From Dicaeum eximium (Eukaryota > Chordata > Aves > Passeriformes > Dicaeidae): a stretch of 64,000 bases of DNA. The stretch spans positions 124,001 to 188,000 of the forward strand of contig VWZP01010713.1 in assembly GCA_013396995.1 (NCBI GenBank), given 5' to 3'. Every line of letters begins with the position of its first letter. Position 1 is the stretch's first letter. Below, in pieces: positions 54,701 to 64,000 of this stretch. Position numbers and translations under genes: made by a program. Under the pieces are notes generated by a model, which worked only from the letters and a program-made list of their open reading frames with translations, made no database searches and had not been told where the DNA came from.

Positions 54701-57700
54701 CACACACAGTTTCTCTGCATTCTCCACTTAATGCAATGCTACCATGGGTTTTACCTGTTTTATTTTCATTTAAACATTAGTGAAAATGACCAGAGCCTGG
54801 ACTTTAAATTCAAGCAATGTACTATCTGAATATGCTTCAAAAGTAAATGTCTTGCTCTGGAGTTTTAGTATGTTTTTTCTAATTCTACACTGCTAGAGGG
54901 ACTATTAAGCCATCACTTATCCAGAAAGTCCCTGCACCTCTGGTGTGGTCAGGAAGCACATCAGAATCCCTGGGAAAATATGGTACTCCCAGAAAGAATG
55001 TGTTATACAAACCCAGCAGACACGCTCTGCCCAAAGACTGCTGCACTCCAGGCTTGGCTGCAGCAGCAATATCTTCCCAAATAATACTGCCAGGGATCAC
55101 TGGATGAGTTTTCTGCTGGTAGTGGCTGGGGTTTTGAGGTTTGTTTGATTTTGCTTTCCTCCACTACATGGGCATACCCTACTTCCTGGGATTTTACTGG
55201 CCATATGTGATTGGTAGGTAAAAGCAGGGTTATAGAAAAACAGTGTAGTTCAAAACAAAAGCAAGAAAGCTTCAGATGTGAAAAAACTGCAAGCAAAAAA
55301 TCAAATAGAAATCAAGGCTGAAAATAATTGTCACTAACATTACTGCTACTAACACTAAAAATAAGTTACATTTAAAAACTGTCCTACTGTCACATAGACA
55401 CTTGATCTTTCTTGGGGTTTTTATCACCTGGTAGCTACATAAGGCTTAGATTTTATGACAGTGCTCTGGAAGTGCAGCTGATACACAGTGGCTGCAAAGG
55501 AGTGCACGAAATGGACGAAGTTGTCTTTTTCTAGTTATGGTCTTAAAGGGCATAAAGGCATTCTACCAGCAGATGAACAGATAGATAAAATTTCCACACC
55601 TAATTTACCTTCTAATTTGGCAGACCTAATTCTTAGCTGTTATACATAATGAAACTAATTTAACAGTTAGATTTGCCAGCCAAAGCACTGCCTTATTTTC
55701 TGTCCTTCTTTGATAATGAGCACAGCTGAAAATTTCATTTGTCTTTCAACCTAACATCAGCAGGAATGATTTCACTTGATCATATTTACTGTAGCTCAAA
55801 AGGGCCATGAGACAACACATCTGACCTGTAGTTCTTAATTTCCATGGCTTCTCAGTGATATCTTCCTGACAGTTCAAAATGTATTCTGTTTAGGAATAGC
55901 ACTGGAAGGATTTGACACAGAAATTTCTTCTGAATACAAAGTATTAATATTAAAAAAACCAATTCTATCTGTTCTGGTTTTCATAAGCTATGCACCAGAA
56001 AAAAATGCTACTGAAGCTGTCTTCCCTCTAGTACGAATCCAATGCATTTAAATTACTGTAATACTTTTATTTCTGACCTCTGTATGTATCTCTACCTGCA
56101 AAAACACTCTCATTTCTGTAGTAGTATAATTTCTCTAAAACAAAGAGAGAAGAATAAAGTCTCTTTACTGCATGGAAATAGAACAACTGTTGTCCTGGTT
56201 ATTCACTCATCATGTTATATGAATTCTATTCCAAAGTGAAGGAGTTTCCTGGAAAAAGAATACCTTAAGTTGCTACAGTAACATCCGTTTCTCAGCAGTC
56301 ATTTCATATGTCAGCAGATGAGAGTTTGAGAAATGTGAAGAGGTTTCTTCTGACAAGAGAAGAATATGTATTTGCAGAAGCTATGAATGGTTTTAAATAC
56401 ATAATTCTGTATTACTGTAGCTACATAAGTAAAACCAAAATATTTCCAGAAGCTGACATCTCCAAAGCTCTCCAAAGCAGCAGAGCTAGTTCCACTTGTA
56501 AGTATACACAGCATGAGCCACTCACCTTCTAAACATTCTTTCTTATTGTCCAGCTTCTCGTGGGCCTTTGCGCGTCTGAAGAGAGCTTTGACATATTTAG
56601 GGTTAAGCTCGACGGCCTTTGTACAATCTTGTGCCACTTCTGTCCATTTTTGCTGTGGGCAGAAAAACAACACAGTGAGAGGGGTCCCACTCAGCTTCCT
56701 GGGCTGGCTCCCCACAGCCAGCTCCAGGGGCAGGCGCTCCTGGCAGTGGCTGCAGCTCCCGGGGCTCTGCTTCTCCCTGCTCGCCTCTGCTTCTGCAAGT
56801 CCCACAGGGAGAAACTGCCTGGGCACCACTGCAAACACCAGCACCAGGAAAGCCAAACACCAGAAATGGAATTCCTACAAAATATGACACCAGACAGTGT
56901 ACAAATGCCATGGGAGAACATAATGAGTTAATGCAAAGATGCTTGCAGGAGGTAACATTGCGACTGAAGGACTGGTATAAAACAACTACAAGAAAAAAGA
57001 TGGAAATATAATGGAAGCAAACAAGTTTACCAAAGTGCTAAAACATATTAAAAAAAAGTTATTTCAATTTATCAAAACAGGCTTTTCTAATAGAGGAACC
57101 ACATACATTTAGGATTCATTATGGCATGAATTTGTGTTAGACAAGAACTAAATCTAATACCAGATTTATGTAAGCACAGTCTCTCACCTGATACTTCAGA
57201 CTGTACAAAGCCAACTTTTCCACTCCTTTATACAGCTCACCAACTCAACCTCATAGGCAAATCCACCATACCATAATAAGCAACACTGGCTGACTTCTAA
57301 AATAACACCCAGTATACTCAGCTGTCAAGTAAATATTACTTCTGCATGTGCAAAATTAGGTCTTGCCCTGTACTAGGATTTCAATGATTTTTTTGTTTGA
57401 ATTTTGAAGTAGCATCCTTCCAAAATATTTGCCCCCTTCACCTTTCTTTCACGGTTAAACAATCAAGCGGAGAAAAGTAAAATTAAGTTATATACAAGAA
57501 AATTGTTCCAGAGAATAAGAAATTAAAACTTTGTCTTGGAAGAGCAGGATGCATAAGAATTACATAAGACAGACTGAGTGTAGTTAATAGAAAATAATTT
57601 TATTTCCATGTAGAAAAGTTTGATGAGCTGAAAAAAGCTGCAAGAGCATCTTGTTGTGAAAGCAGCAGACGTTATCACTTGGGACCTTTCAGTGGATGAG

Positions 57701-57942
57701 AGTGACAAAATACAAAATTGATAATGCTACTTTTTACAATAAACACATAATTATCTTTAATTTCTTACCAGTTGCTCATAGGCAGCAGCTCTGTTTTGAT
57801 AGAAGGTAGAAAGATCAAGGTTTTTCTCAGGAGGACACAGGCTTATAGCCTCAGTATAACACTGAATAGCTAGCTCATATTTTCCTGCTTTGAAGTATTT
57901 GTTTCCTTTGTTCTTGGCTGCTTGGGCTCTACCAAGAGGACT
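45579..57942 (-). CDS. TOMM70: TOMM70, mitochondrial import receptor subunit TOM70 (5' partial, 11 exons)
   Basis: Family knowledge: outer-membrane receptor of the TOM complex. An N-terminal membrane anchor is followed by TPR repeats; the first TPRs clamp the EEVD tails of Hsp70/Hsp90, and the rest bind hydrophobic carrier preproteins. Seen here on the minus strand: 57942-57769, 56652-56526, 54053-53944, 52991-52843, 51736-51529, 50942-50808, 49598-49491, 48368-48252, 47426-47329, 46815-46693, 45732-45579. All phases join, giving 500 residues plus TAA. With a first exon of about 108 residues this equals the 608 aa of the human protein. The first exon (N-terminus, anchor, low-complexity linker) is beyond 64000. 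Neighbour NIT2 converges on it. Conservation is high throughout, with no break. Confidence 0.97.
45733..46692 (-). other. TOMM70 last intron
   Basis: About 960 bp. It contains a near-perfect 32-bp palindrome at 46329-46360. A plus-strand open frame of 155 codons (46117-46584) overlaps it but shows no family resemblance and is antisense to the gene. Confidence 0.6.
46329..46360. repeat. 32-bp near-perfect inverted repeat
   Basis: Arms gacagtccaatgtcc (46329-46343) and ggacattagactgtc (46346-46360) pair at 14 of 15 positions around a 2-bp centre. It lies in the last TOMM70 intron. Function unknown. Confidence 0.9.
46693..46815 (-). CDS. TOMM70: TOMM70 coding exon 11
   Basis: Encodes LLQLQWKQDLDKGLELISKA and IEIDNKCDFAYETMGTIEVQ, a TPR pair. 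Minus acceptor ctgtag before 46815; donor GTAATG below 46693. 123 nt. Confidence 0.97.
47329..47426 (-). CDS. TOMM70: TOMM70 coding exon 10
   Basis: Encodes ALTDQQQFGKADEMYDKC and IDLEPDNATTYVHK, a TPR unit. Minus acceptor gattcag before 47426; donor GTATGT below 47329. 98 nt. Confidence 0.97.
47427..48251 (-). other. TOMM70 intron 9, no gene seen
   Basis: About 820 bp of intronic sequence without recognisable exons or repeats. Confidence 0.55.
48252..48368 (-). CDS. TOMM70: TOMM70 coding exon 9
   Basis: Encodes YRQAYTGSNALTVQGAMKGF and EDVIKKFPKCAEGYALYAQ. The stretch SNALTVQG differs from the NNSSQIQA I recall in human, a loop between TPRs. Minus acceptor ggaatag before 48368; donor GTATGT below 48252. 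117 nt. Confidence 0.96.
48495..48912 (+). mobile_element. CR1 LINE 3' fragment, plus orientation
   Basis: CR1 hallmarks in order: aacctggagaagagaaggct, cttcacatacctgaagggac, gactggatattaggaaaaaa, aaggtcaggctggatgcagc, gtggaaggtgtccctgttca and tcccttccaatccaggccat. Within it, ttttttacaagagtatgtaa (48602-48621) recurs as ttttttacaagaacatgtaa (48630-48649). It lies in TOMM70 intron 8, antisense to the gene. Confidence 0.92.
49491..49598 (-). CDS. TOMM70: TOMM70 coding exon 8
   Basis: Encodes LKILLDQIEEAVEDFDECIR and LRPNSALAQAQKCFAL. Minus acceptor tggctag before 49598; donor GTAGGT below 49491. 108 nt, phase 0 at both ends. Confidence 0.97.
49599..50807 (-). other. TOMM70 intron 7
   Basis: About 1.2 kb. 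Contains a degenerate short tandem array near 49909-49978 and a T-rich tract near 50035-50055. No exon seen. Confidence 0.55.
49909..49978. repeat. Degenerate ~20-bp tandem array, about four copies
   Basis: The core actgttttgcc (or a variant) recurs about every 20 bp: gttgttttgcatc, ggactgttttgcctct, agactgttttgccag and ggactgtttgg. Plus-strand T-rich, in TOMM70 intron 7. Confidence 0.7.
50808..50942 (-). CDS. TOMM70: TOMM70 coding exon 7
   Basis: Encodes LRANALIKRGSMYMQQQQ, PVMSTQDFNMAADIDPQ and NADVYHHRGQ. Minus acceptor tttgcag before 50942; donor GTAAGA below 50808. 135 nt, phase 0 at both ends. Confidence 0.97.
51529..51736 (-). CDS. TOMM70: TOMM70 coding exon 6
   Basis: Encodes SGYLRAKQYMEEENYDKIIS, KEIEAKGKYMAEALLLRATF and YLLIGNASAAKPDLDQVISM. 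Minus acceptor tttacag before 51736; donor GTAAGA below 51529. 208 nt; the largest coding exon of the gene in this window. Confidence 0.97.
51737..52842 (-). other. TOMM70 intron 5, no gene seen
   Basis: About 1.1 kb of AT-rich intron. No exon or named repeat. Confidence 0.55.
52843..52991 (-). CDS. TOMM70: TOMM70 coding exon 5 (acidic linker)
   Basis: Encodes NREPLMPSPQFIKSYFSSFT, DDIISQPLLKGEKSDEDKDK and EGEASEVKE, the charged linker between the N-terminal clamp TPRs and the C-terminal TPRs. Minus acceptor gtttcag before 52991; donor GTGAGT below 52843. 149 nt. Confidence 0.97.
52992..53943 (-). other. TOMM70 intron 4, no gene seen
   Basis: About 950 bp with no recognisable exon or repeat. 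Confidence 0.55.
53944..54053 (-). CDS. TOMM70: TOMM70 coding exon 4
   Basis: Encodes VTAVCILEAFQNQQSMLLAD and KVLKLLGKEKAKEKYK. Minus acceptor tcatag before 54053; donor GTAGGA below 53944. 110 nt. Confidence 0.97.
54054..56525 (-). other. TOMM70 intron 3, no gene seen
   Basis: About 2.5 kb, AT-rich. Short open frames on both strands lack recognisable similarity. Confidence 0.55.
56526..56652 (-). CDS. TOMM70: TOMM70 coding exon 3 (TPR clamp)
   Basis: Encodes QKWTEVAQDCTKAVELNPKY, VKALFRRAKAHEKLDNKKEC and LE, with the TPR consensus around AVELNPKYVKALFRRAKA. Minus acceptor cccacag before 56652; donor GTGAGT below 56526. 127 nt. The reading frame happens to stay open for 68 codons upstream of the acceptor. 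Confidence 0.97.
56665..56860. other. GC-rich patch in TOMM70 intron 2
   Basis: About 200 bp distinctly GC-rich (for example cagctccaggggcaggcgct) within an AT-rich intron, beginning just upstream of the exon 3 acceptor in transcript order. It has few CpGs. It is not a repeat I recognise. Confidence 0.6.
57769..57942 (-). CDS. TOMM70: TOMM70 coding exon 2 (first TPR)
   Basis: Encodes SPLGRAQAAKNKGNKYFKAG, KYELAIQCYTEAISLCPPEK and NLDLSTFYQNRAAAYEQL, the first TPR of the chaperone clamp, including the KNKGN-NR pattern typical of EEVD-binding TPRs. Minus acceptor tttttcag before 57942; donor GTAAGA below 57769. 174 nt, phase 0 at both ends. Confidence 0.97.
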
Positions 57943-60900
57943 CTGAAAAAGAAAGTGAGAGGTCAGTTCAAATTAAAAAGGCATCACAGCACACAAGCTA
58001 CGCACTTCAGGCCTCATCTTTGAAGATATAAAAATGGACCTGAGTTGTAAACTCCAGCCCAGACTTCTGAAAAATCTCACTGATTTTAACTCCTGGAAAC
58101 ACACAAGAATTTTCTTTTGTAAGTGTATCAGATAGGAGACAACCATTTCACAAGATTCACTACAATGGTAATAAACAATGCAGTGATCTCTGTCTGGAAA
58201 GCTAAACAGATTGTAATCTTTTACATGGCTGGTGATCAGAAGAACCAATGAGGTAAGTTGTTTCTCCAAAGGCTAAATGTGTAAAGACAACATAGCCCTC
58301 AAAGCAATTCAAACAGAAGAGCTTCTTTCTGAAATACATACAGCCTCTAACACCAGAGGTGATTCATCAGACTGTGAATTAAAAATGCAAAACACTTTGT
58401 GGAAAGACCTACTGAGCAAGACAAATAAAATTTGTAAGGAAAATAAAGCTGGTTTGCCTTTCATACACTTGGCAAATCAACTTTATAGGTGACTCCTCTA
58501 CAGCTTCACACACTCTGCTTCATACAATTCCAAGTGTTGGACCATCACCATCTTCGCAGGGGATGAGAAACTTTGCTGACTGGCCTGAGATCCTGCTAAA
58601 TGCATCTTTATGTTCTGCACCACATGTTGATGATCTGTATTTCTGCAGAAACTAACACTGCTACCAACCTGAAACCCCTGGATTTACAAATCAGTTATCA
58701 AATCTTGCTGTTTGTAAGGGATCAGATGTAAAAATGTTCTGTCAAAGGGGTGTGACCCACATTCAGGAAATAAGAGCTGCAAAAGATGCTAACATTGATC
58801 TTCTGGATTTCTACTCTTCTGTCACAGCCTTACCTCATGGACAACATTTTGGGGCAGCTCTGCCAGACCAAAATGAACAAAAGTATGGGCACACATGACA
58901 TTATACCAACCTTTCTGAGGAGAGAAAGGCTACAGACTGGGAGCAGAAGTGTCTTTAACAATAGCTGCAGGATTCACTACATATCACCTGCACTTCAGAT
59001 CATTGAGAATTTGTTGGGAATTGTCCTTGCTGCTCTTTGACCATACTTCTGCCTCCTCTACCCACTTATCCACTGCCAGGGCCAAACTGAACAGACACAA
59101 TCAGACAGTTGTAACACAAATTTGAAAGCAACTTTGCATTTCATTTGCCCATTCCCCTTAATGTCTGCTCATTTCATTCCAACCTGATCATTTTTTGCAT
59201 CTAAGTGATTTACTTTAAAACTGAAAACCTGAGGGGAAGCCAGGATTTGCTCTATAACCTGTCTTTTAATGCCTGGATCCCTATCCTGGCAGGACAGAAT
59301 CAGATAATGGATGCTAGCCTCAGTTCCTACATAAAAGTAGGCATCCAAATAGAACAAAAGTATCCTAGAGGCATTCTCCTGAGGGGAGACTTACAAGTGA
59401 AACCATATAAGGGAGAGAATTTATTAAATATCCCTACTGCCAGCAAAGCTCTCTTCTCATAAGTCATTAATCACTGGGTTCACAGGAAATCAATCTGCAC
59501 CATCTTTATTGTTCACAGAACAAGGCAATCTGCAAGACTTTCAGATTTTTCCATTGTAAAGCTTCAAATTTAATTTGATAAAAGATTATTAACTTCACCA
59601 CATACACTGTTTGTAACTCTATGCTACTCTACGCCAAAATTGGATGCAACTATTTTTACTGAGAGACAAGTAACTGTGTATCGGATAAGTTGTTTCTTTA
59701 AAACTTAATCAAAGTCTCAAAAGGTTAAATTTATTTCAAGTAAGTCCTAAATTTACCTCCAAATACAACCATGCTTTTAACAAGGGAAGGGTTATGCATA
59801 TGCTGCAGACTTAATGCATGCAACTCAGCTTGAATTTTTCCTTGTGCATTTCTAGAGCAAACCACATTAAAAATGCCTTTGTGTAAAAATCTTACAAAAT
59901 TCAGTGCTGTTCCTATTAACTTGGGTCGAAAAAGAAAAACACATGATATGGGCCATGTTGTAAAATTCGTACATGTGTTTCCAGTTTGAAAATTATGTAA
60001 TTATGTAGAGATTAAGCCTAACTGCTTAATCTAGGTTACTACTTTATGATCACTGCCAATTGCTTCATCCCAGGGATCTCTATCAGTATGTGCCCCAGGC
60101 TGAGCAGTCCCTGTGCTCCATCCTAGGCACTGTGAGAGCCCTGCCCCACAGTCCTTGAGTGAAGACACAGGCTATGGCTGAGGACTGCTGGATAACACCC
60201 AAGTGCAAGGGCTGCTCTGGTGTCAGGTGTGGGAATTGTAACTGGAAAAAGACACGTGTGGGTCTGGGGCTGTCACTGGTGCACTGCTGGTTTCTGGGAA
60301 GCATCAAGCCTTCAGACAAGCCTACAAAGGGCACACAATAGTGATCAAAAACTTCAGAGACTACAGACATGACCCCGAGGTTATTAACATCAGTAACTCT
60401 GTTATGTGAGTAAACTTTTAGTAACAGTTGCAGGATGACAGAACACACAACCAGTGGTACAGAAATGAATCATGGAACATTTGCTGACTCCTTGGTTACC
60501 CCCTGCTGCACCCATCCCATGAGGCTAGAAATGTGGGGGTAAGGAGTCAGAGCACAACATGCTCTCATGCAATTAAGTCAGCAGTAGCACCCAAGGCAGG
60601 GAAAAAATCAACTTGTTTGTTTATGCTGCCTTTAAACTAGGCTGCTTGCTCTGAGATGTTTTATCTCTGTACCCTTACTCAAACTACTCTGGTGTAGCCA
60701 TCAGTATGCACCCAAAACACCACCAAATCCAATGTATGTTTTTGTTTGGTTTGATGGGGTTTTTTGCCATTGATGGTTTGGAGGTTTTCTGGTAGCTATT
60801 TAAAAAAAAAAAAAAAATTAAAGAACTCACATCACCTTATATGCTGCAATACCTTTTCATGATAGCACAAATAAGAATATGAAAATTAATTCCTCACATA

Positions 60901-63900
60901 ACATCAGTTTTTGAACATTTGTTAAGACTTAAATTTAACCCTTACAAACTTTTTAAGCATATTTTTAAAAATTTGTTCCCAATTGCTACACTGGACATAC
61001 ACGAGATGTGTACATAAGAAACTGATTATGCAAACAAACTTCATGTACCTCATGCACAAGTAACCAAAAACTTCATTCTTCCATTTTCTTGCCAAAGTAA
61101 TAATTCTAGACATTATTTTCCAATCTCACTGCTTCTCCTCACCTGACCCATTGCCATCCTATGTAGCACACTGGACACTTTTTATCCCCAAGGTGAAGGT
61201 CCATATAGCACAAGAAAAACCCTCCAGTTTGTCATCTTCTGGTCAAAGAATCTTTGCAACAACCAAACCAGCTCAATAAAATGAATGTAAGTTCACAACA
61301 GTTCAACAAAACAAATAATTCAGAAGTTATTTGCAGCTACACAAAAAATAACATCTCAGTACTTCGGACTGCTTTCAGCAACTGTTCATTAACAAGTCTT
61401 AGAACAGAGCTTAAGCCAAAGGACACTTGTGAAATTGAGTTATCAGTTATCTAGGTACCTGAACAAGCAGATTGCTAACTGACTAAAGAACAGACAACAC
61501 TGACAAAATTTTCTGAACTTCTACTTTAGCCTCAGCAAATGTGCTTTCCTCACAAAATGTTCAGAAAGCGCATGCAAACAGCAACTTAACAGGAACAGAC
61601 TGCCAGCTGCAAGAATAGTAATGCTTAGTAACTCCCAGCAATGGCAATATTGTCAAACTAGCAGTTCAGAACCTTATATATTTGAGGGAGACTGTTATTC
61701 AAAGCAGAACAAGAAATTTCCTGCCAGCCAATGATGACAGTGATTCACAACAGAAGCACAAGCAGAGAGTTTCAGCATTTTCTTTTGGTTGAAAAGGATT
61801 TGCATGAGCCCTTGTCTGACAGATGACATGGAGGGTAACTATCGTTTCATCCATCTTAATTCAACCTGCAAAAAAAGAAAGCCTTGGTCTAAACCTCTTT
61901 TTTGTCCTTTCCAAGTGAGAGAACCCTCTCAATGAGATGAGGTACCAGGAAAAAAAATCCCGTTCTTTTTTGCATACCTATCTTTCGACTACTTTTTTTT
62001 TTTTAACTAAGGTTCATCTCAAGTCTTTTTTCAAAGAAAGGCATTAACTGAATATAAATGGTAATTAAAATCTCTTTAGCACTAAAACCACTATGAGAAA
62101 AAAGTATGTTTACATGAGCTTTAGAAGTAAATTCAAAGCACAAGCAAGGATGTATTACACCCAGAAAAAACGAAATTAAGTTTATAGGACAAATTCACTA
62201 TGTTCTCAGTCACCTTCCTGTTAAATGAATTTGCCATCCATGCCTTCCATGAATAAGCCAAGAGTCTAACAATTGTTTTACTGCTATTGTACACATATTT
62301 AGGAGTTTTCTACACCTGTCCACTACAGCTAGCATGAAACAGAAGACTTGCAGTAAGTTGATAGTTAGATTTACTAAGCAACAGGTGCACAGCACAATAG
62401 AAATTACTTTTTATTTACTTTGCTTAGATCCATTTAGAGTAAGTACCAAAGTGAGTGTATCTAGACTAAGGGGTTCAATTTGTTCATATCCTGATCTGAT
62501 GTCACGGCAGTGAGAGAGGCAGCATTCAGCAGTTGCTACTAAAACAGATACTGGAAAGAAGCCACGCAAGTTGGCTGCTGGTCCCAGTATGTGGCACCAC
62601 AAAGGCCGAGGAGTTTGTCACATTCACCCACCACTGCACTCAAGGACAGGACGTAGCTCACAGGAAAGTGTGAGGAGACAGGGAACTGCTGTGACACGAT
62701 GGCAATACATGCAAAGCACTCCATGTTTTAATTATGCAATACCCCCTACAAACCAGGAGAGCATGTAAAAACCAACTGCTACTGAGCGACTAAAACACAT
62801 TCCATCTAAATTATAAGAAACTATGACAACTGTCATTAACAGATGTAATTTGGCTTTACGACCTTTGAGCCATCCATAGATGCAGTTTTACCACCATCAC
62901 TTAACTGGTCCAATAATACCAGTTTGCTGTACTGTTAAGGAGTTGTGCTTACAGGAGAAGGAATCTCCAAAGTAGTTCAGCTTTTCCCAATACAGCACCT
63001 GTGCTAAGGGCTTCTGCCAACACAACATCAGTCATAAATCACACACTTGGCCAGGAGCAGAGTCCTCTGGTGCAGACACAGCCCAGGAAAAAAATGTGAG
63101 GCCTGTGCACCAGGTAAAAGAAAAGCTTGAACTGCATGCAAAATAGTAACAAGTCTGAATAAAGAACAGGGAAGATATTGGACCTTACATACTTTTAAAG
63201 GACAAAGAAAAAAATTCAAGGTCGTGTCTTCAGAAAGAGTGACCAGAAATCAAATGGATACAGCAGCTGATTTAATGAAAAGCACAAAAAAGTATGAGTC
63301 CTAAGTTACATTTATGAGTAAAAGAATAGTTAGCTGATACAGCTATTGGTAGCAGATTCATTATCGACCTATATGTTTTCCAAAAGATCTTCCTCTTGTA
63401 TTTCAACTGTGAAATGAATTACTGGCTCCTATTCACTGTGCAGACTTGTATGTGAAATACAACTGAGTTTCAAAAAACACCTCATCACCTTAGAAAGACA
63501 TATTAATACAATACAGGCAGTTTTACAAGTGAACCATCTGCAGTGGTTGTATTTTCAATCATGGATCTTACCACTAATATCCATGACTAATAAAATATGA
63601 GAGGAAACATGAAATCTACATGGCATCATTGTTTTGGATATGAGTAACAGTAAGACAATCCTGTACACACACAGAAAGCAGTCCTGGGAACTTGCAGACA
63701 CATTTATTTTCCTGATGCAGCCATATTTTGACCAACTAGACATTATTTCATGTAATCAGTCAAATCTGATAACTTCTACAGCTTTCCTAAGCAACATCTC
63801 TCATTTCTTTACAGTGTAAGCAATGACAGTCTGCAAGAAACTGCATCAGGTCATACCACTCAACTTATTCTTAAATGCACAGAGCCTTCTAGTAATTCAA

Positions 63901-64000
63901 ATTGTGGAGCAACACACAATATCTTAAATCAAATGCTACGTAAGTGTTTTAAATGTTTTAAGTGCTTCCTTCCTACAATTGCAGAATGACTACAAACCCC
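57943..64000 (-). other. TOMM70: TOMM70 intron 1 (at least 6 kb, open at the window edge)
   Basis: AT-rich throughout, with a somewhat GC-richer patch at about 60070-60310 and a poly(A) run near 60800. There is no GC-rich first exon with the alanine/glycine-rich N-terminus and membrane anchor, so it must lie beyond the window. No RNA gene or named repeat found. Confidence 0.7.

Noticed and set aside
58628..58680. Possible C/D snoRNA (ttgatgatc then cctgaaac)
   Set aside because: The boxes are about 45 nt apart and there is no terminal stem that I could see. Too weak to call.
60159..60341. 60-codon plus-strand open frame with several Cys (CWITPKCKGCSGVRCGNC)
   Set aside because: The Cys pattern hints at a zinc knuckle, but it is short, isolated in TOMM70 intron 1, and has no flanking splice or retroelement context.
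1..64000. CRISPR arrays, operons, prokaryotic promoters, tRNA or rRNA genes
   Set aside because: Looked for and not seen. The window is an ordinary vertebrate chromosome segment.

Overview
This is a stretch of vertebrate nuclear genome, almost certainly from a bird. The genes are split into short exons with GT-AG introns. The dispersed repeats I recognise are mainly CR1 LINE fragments, the dominant avian retroposon, plus one solo retroviral LTR. Base composition is AT-rich except for one compact CpG island. The gene order TBC1D23 (+), NIT2 (+), TOMM70 (-) matches the order known from other vertebrates, including human chromosome 3q12. I cannot name the species.

Layout. Positions 1-2389 are intron 1 of TBC1D23, whose first exon lies upstream of the window. 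Positions 2390-25603 hold 18 TBC1D23 coding exons, including a 45-nt cassette exon at 17558-17602. The 3' UTR follows, with several poly(A) signals up to about 27243. Positions 27300-29900 are intergenic and include a minus-strand CR1 copy. A CpG island at about 29890-30370 carries the NIT2 promoter and a first exon with only 7 coding bases. NIT2 runs to its stop codon at 40528 in ten coding exons that encode a complete 275-aa protein. NIT2 and TOMM70 converge, with their predicted 3' ends roughly 0.9 kb apart. TOMM70 lies on the minus strand from 57942 down to 45579. Eleven coding exons give the last 500 residues and the stop codon. Its first exon, with the membrane anchor, lies beyond 64000, so 57943-64000 is intron 1.

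Function. The three genes are housekeeping genes with no evident shared pathway. TBC1D23 is a trans-Golgi adaptor that captures endosome-derived vesicles. NIT2 is omega-amidase, which clears alpha-ketoglutaramate and alpha-ketosuccinamate. TOMM70 is the mitochondrial outer-membrane import receptor that docks Hsp70/Hsp90-bound preproteins. Their adjacency is conserved synteny, not an operon.

I saw no evidence of a new multi-gene system. The points most worth a second look are the conserved 45-nt cassette exon, an unresolved base (N) exactly at a splice donor in TBC1D23, a 395-bp solo LTR with a 4-bp target duplication in NIT2 intron 2, two long hairpins in introns, and a GC-rich patch that stays open in frame upstream of a TOMM70 exon. 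Exon coordinates were worked out by hand from reading frame, splice consensus and recalled family protein sequences; no alignment program was run.
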